DNA from: Elusimicrobiota bacterium
GTDB taxonomy: Bacteria; Elusimicrobiota; Elusimicrobia; Elusimicrobiales; UBA9959
DNA: 15,274 nt
Assembly (NCBI GenBank): GCA_003450815.1
Contig: DMES01000042.1
Span: forward strand, 1 to 15,274
Reading direction: 5' to 3'
Position 1 is the first letter of the stretch; each line of letters begins with the position of its first letter. Shown piece by piece: positions 13,286 to 15,274 of this stretch. Below the pieces are notes generated by a model, which saw nothing but the letters and a program-made list of their open reading frames with translations, did not search any database and was not told where the DNA came from. Made by a program: the position numbers and the translations under genes.

Positions 13286-14035
13286 ATGAAAACTATCTGC
13301 CTTATACTTGTGCTTTTTATCTTCAATCCTGCGGCTTTTTCTCAGGAGACGCAAAAGAGAAAATTCTCCTGGTGCTATCTTGACCTTAGCTACAAGCATG
13401 AACTTTACGGCAACGTTAAGAAAGGCGGCAAAGGTTTTGCATTGGAGACCGGTCTGAACGCAGGGCGCTTGTTCAATAAACACACCCTGATAACCCCGTA
13501 CGTAGGGCTGGGGGTATTATGGGGGAATAAATATAGCAGCGATTTCCTAAGCGATTACTCGGCCAATTACGTGAATATCTCACACCCCTCCACCTACCTG
13601 GCGGATATAGTCCGCGCCGGAGGAACGGAGGGCGACATACAGCTCTATTACGGTATACTTTTCAAACTGCCATACCGCTATACCCCGCCGATGAAAATAT
13701 ACATTATGTCAGACCATTTGGGTGTAGAGAGCGCCGGCCCGGCCCCGGGCTCAGTATACGACCCGCAGTACGGCTCCGGCACGCTGGAAACGCTCGATAG
13801 AAAAGGCTGGGGCTTCGAAACTTATTTATACAGTATTTGGAACAATAAAAAACATCCTGATGAGAGCCACCAGAGAAACATAGCATATATCAGTCTGTTC
13901 TATGAACGGCTCAACTTCAAGGAGGCAATGCTGTCGGACAAAGGCAAATTCAGGGATCACGCCAGCTCTTCCTTTATGAACAAATACGGCACGGAGTGGA
14001 AACTGGGATTCAAGATAGGAGTGAGTTTGATGTGA
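13286..14035 (+). CDS. Secreted or outer-membrane protein of unknown function, barrel-like
   Basis: This 249-aa protein starts with a signal peptide, MKTICLILVLFIFNPAAFSQ, probably cleaved after AFS. The mature part alternates polar and hydrophobic/aromatic residues in likely beta strands, for example ALETGLNAGRLF, TPYVGLGVLWG, IQLYYGILFKLPY, WGFETYLYSIW, NIAYISLFYERLNF and a terminal WKLGFKIGVSLM. This fits a small outer-membrane barrel or a periplasmic beta protein. I do not recognise a family. The frame opens at TTG 13265, but GGGGG 4-5 nt before the ATG at 13286 and the signal peptide mark the real start. It converges with the small secreted-protein gene at 14121-14576. Its export implies a double-membrane envelope if the barrel reading is right. 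Confidence 0.75.
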   Translation: MKTICLILVLFIFNPAAFSQETQKRKFSWCYLDLSYKHELYGNVKKGGKGFALETGLNAGRLFNKHTLITPYVGLGVLWGNKYSSDFLSDYSANYVNISHPSTYLADIVRAGGTEGDIQLYYGILFKLPYRYTPPMKIYIMSDHLGVESAGPAPGSVYDPQYGSGTLETLDRKGWGFETYLYSIWNNKKHPDESHQRNIAYISLFYERLNFKEAMLSDKGKFRDHASSSFMNKYGTEWKLGFKIGVSLM

Positions 14036-14120
14036 TATACCGTGGAGATGAATTTCAAAACGGCAACCCGCACGGCAGTGTGAAGCTGAACTGTCAGCGG
14101 AGGCTATAGCATACAGCCGG

Positions 14121-14576
14121 TCAGTCCTCTGCCTGGGAATATTCCACTTTCCCGTTCGCAAGCACATCAGCGCGGAACTTGCTGATAGCCATATTATCAA
14201 CGGATATTTTTACCAGATAGACAGCCCTGTCGCTTTGCCTGGTAGCATAAGCCACGAAAAACTCGGCCTGATCTATTTTATTCCCCACCAGCTGTCTGCC
14301 GACATTATAAAAGCCTGAAGTGTTTTTTGCGTAGACCGCGTCAAAGTATTTTTTATCCGCGTCTTTTATCTGCGCGGAATAACTCACGGCCAGAACGCGG
14401 GCAGCGGCCTTAATGTCATTGGAGCCGGCCGGAACAGCTTTTATAGCTGATGCGGGGGGGGCTTGCGTGGCATTCAGGGCCGGGGCAGCTGACCTGAGAA
14501 AATCAAAAGCACTTCCCGCGGCCGCCGCATTACCAAACCCGGCCAGCACCGCTATTGCGATTACGAGAGTTTTCAT
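14121..14576 (-). CDS. Small secreted protein of unknown function
   Basis: This 151-aa protein begins with a signal peptide (MKTLVIAIAVLAGFGNAAAA, cleavage near AAA-G). A low-complexity Ala/Pro segment follows (SAFDFLRSAAPALNATQ to about 50). The C-terminal domain of about 95 residues (VLAVSYSAQIKDADKKYFDA, then AEFFVAYATRQSDRAVYLVK) is probably a small alpha/beta fold exported to the periplasm. I do not recognise the family. AGGAGG lies 6 nt before the ATG at 14576, which rules out the upstream in-frame ATG at 14600. A degenerate copy of its first 49 bases lies at 13201-13248, so a paralogue may once have stood there. No cysteine is present in the mature part, so disulfide or lipoprotein anchoring is not expected. 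Confidence 0.75.
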   Translation of the reverse strand: MKTLVIAIAVLAGFGNAAAAGSAFDFLRSAAPALNATQAPPASAIKAVPAGSNDIKAAARVLAVSYSAQIKDADKKYFDAVYAKNTSGFYNVGRQLVGNKIDQAEFFVAYATRQSDRAVYLVKISVDNMAISKFRADVLANGKVEYSQAED

Positions 14577-14766
14577 TTTTATCCTCCTAAATATCGTCAT
14601 GCGCTATTAGTCAAGCGCGGTGTATTAAAAGTATACGCCTTAATTAAGCGCTTGCCATGGGCCGTTAGGGCATTAAAATAACAACAAATGGCCAATATTT
14701 ACCGGGCTCTTTCGTGCCAGATATGCGAGTGCCGCCTAGGCAAGAACTCATTTATTTCAGCACATT

Positions 14767-15254
14767 TTATTTTGGAAGGAGAATCGTAAATATACTGCCG
14801 TTTTCGGGGATGCTTTCCACAGAGACCTTCCCTCCGTGCGCCTCTACAATGCGGCGCACAATGGCGAGCCCGACTCCCAACCCATCTACCTTTCGGGTCA
14901 GGTGGTCGGCAACCTGATAAAGGCCGCCAAAGATCAGGCTTTGCTCCTCGGACGGGATGCCTTCCCCAGTATCGGTAAAGACAAAGGAGGTTTGTTCCAG
15001 TTCGTATCGGGCTAGGATGCTGATGGAACCGTCTTTACGGTTGAAATTTATTGCATTGAGCAGCAGCCGTGAAAACGCCGCTTTAATAAGTTCCGCATTG
15101 ACAAACAGGGGCTGCCTTTCACCCTTCAAGTTAAGTTCGACACTCAGTCCTCGCTTCTCCCAAAGCGGCCGATAGTCGGCCAGAAGCCGTTCCAGAATAG
15201 GCCAGAGGTCCACATCCGATTTAGTGATCTGAAAGTCGGCGGCCTGGGTTTGGG
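14767..15254 (-). pseudogene. Histidine kinase, C-terminal part only, 5' end disrupted
   Basis: Residues from QAADFQITKSDVDLWPILE onward match the end of a HisKA domain and a full HATPase domain: N-box LLLNAINFNRKDG, G1 DTGEGIP and G2 GLGVGLAIVRRIVEAHGG, ending ILLPK. The frame stays open upstream only to a TAA at 15268-15270, so the H-box and any sensor domain are missing. The break falls next to a sequence that looks like a transposon end (from 15255). A GTG at 15211-15213 could start a 148-aa fragment, but that would lack the phospho-acceptor and could not signal alone. Most likely a once complete kinase was cut by an insertion beyond the window edge. A frameshift or sequencing error at the edge is the alternative. 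Confidence 0.6.
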
Positions 15255-15274
15255 TGTACTGTCCAGTTTAAAAT
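15255..15274. mobile_element. Possible insertion-sequence terminus at the window edge
   Basis: The last 20 bases, TGTACTGTCCAGTTTAAAAT, begin with TGT and look like the terminal inverted repeat of an IS3/IS481-type element. They coincide with the point where the kinase reading frame stops making sense. The rest of the element would lie outside the window. This rests on pattern resemblance only. Confidence 0.35.

Noticed and set aside
14601..14640. Promoter for the small secreted protein (TTGACT and TATACT motifs)
   Set aside because: Both hexamers occur, but not in correct order and spacing relative to each other, so no promoter is called.

Overview
This window looks like chromosome from an anaerobic bacterium with a Gram-negative-type envelope. 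The evidence is a set of strictly anaerobic oxygen/nitrosative-stress proteins (desulfoferrodoxin, rubrerythrin, hybrid cluster protein, thiol peroxidase), a secreted protein with a beta-barrel-like pattern, and several PAS-type sensor kinases. Base composition is about half G+C. Intergenic spaces, and even coding regions, are peppered with short palindromic repeats. An Elusimicrobiota-like or similar environmental lineage is possible, but that is a guess from gene flavour and not a demonstrated assignment.

Layout. Positions 1-313 hold no gene but carry a twin-hairpin dispersed repeat and a short period-14 repeat. From 314 to 10989 nine genes all run on the minus strand. In transcription order they are: a membrane diguanylate cyclase; a soluble PAS histidine kinase; an Rrf2-type regulator with its own consensus promoter and an overlapping palindrome; hcp, overlapping the regulator by 4 nt; a TIGR02757/DUF2400 protein, overlapping hcp by 7 nt; a seven-TM PAS-GAF-GAF hybrid histidine kinase with a C-terminal receiver and its own extended -10 promoter; rubrerythrin; thiol peroxidase, bracketed by inverted copies of a telomere-like C/T-rich repeat; and desulfoferrodoxin. 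Genes on the plus strand are a TIGR04141/DUF6119-type 'sporadically distributed' protein (11365-13005), preceded by a long leader with several nested hairpins, and a signal-peptide protein (13286-14035). The right end holds a small secreted protein of unknown function on the minus strand, and the C-terminal part of another histidine kinase. That kinase's reading frame is cut by a stop next to what looks like a transposon end at the window edge.

How the genes work together. Desulfoferrodoxin (superoxide to peroxide), rubrerythrin and Tpx (peroxide to water) form a complete non-catalase detoxification chain. Hcp, under an Fe-S-type Rrf2 regulator, handles NO or related nitrogen species. The sensor kinases and the cyclase are probably signalling genes next to this module; their outputs are not in the window.

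The most unusual signals are: (i) a 29-codon in-frame insert in the Rrf2 regulator, flanked by 14-bp near-direct repeats and containing 16-bp imperfect inverted repeats; (ii) a second palindromic element fused in frame to the N-terminus of the DUF2400 protein two genes downstream, sharing a 13-nt arm with the first, so that both resemble protein-invading palindromic elements; (iii) the orphan TIGR04141 gene with its structured leader.
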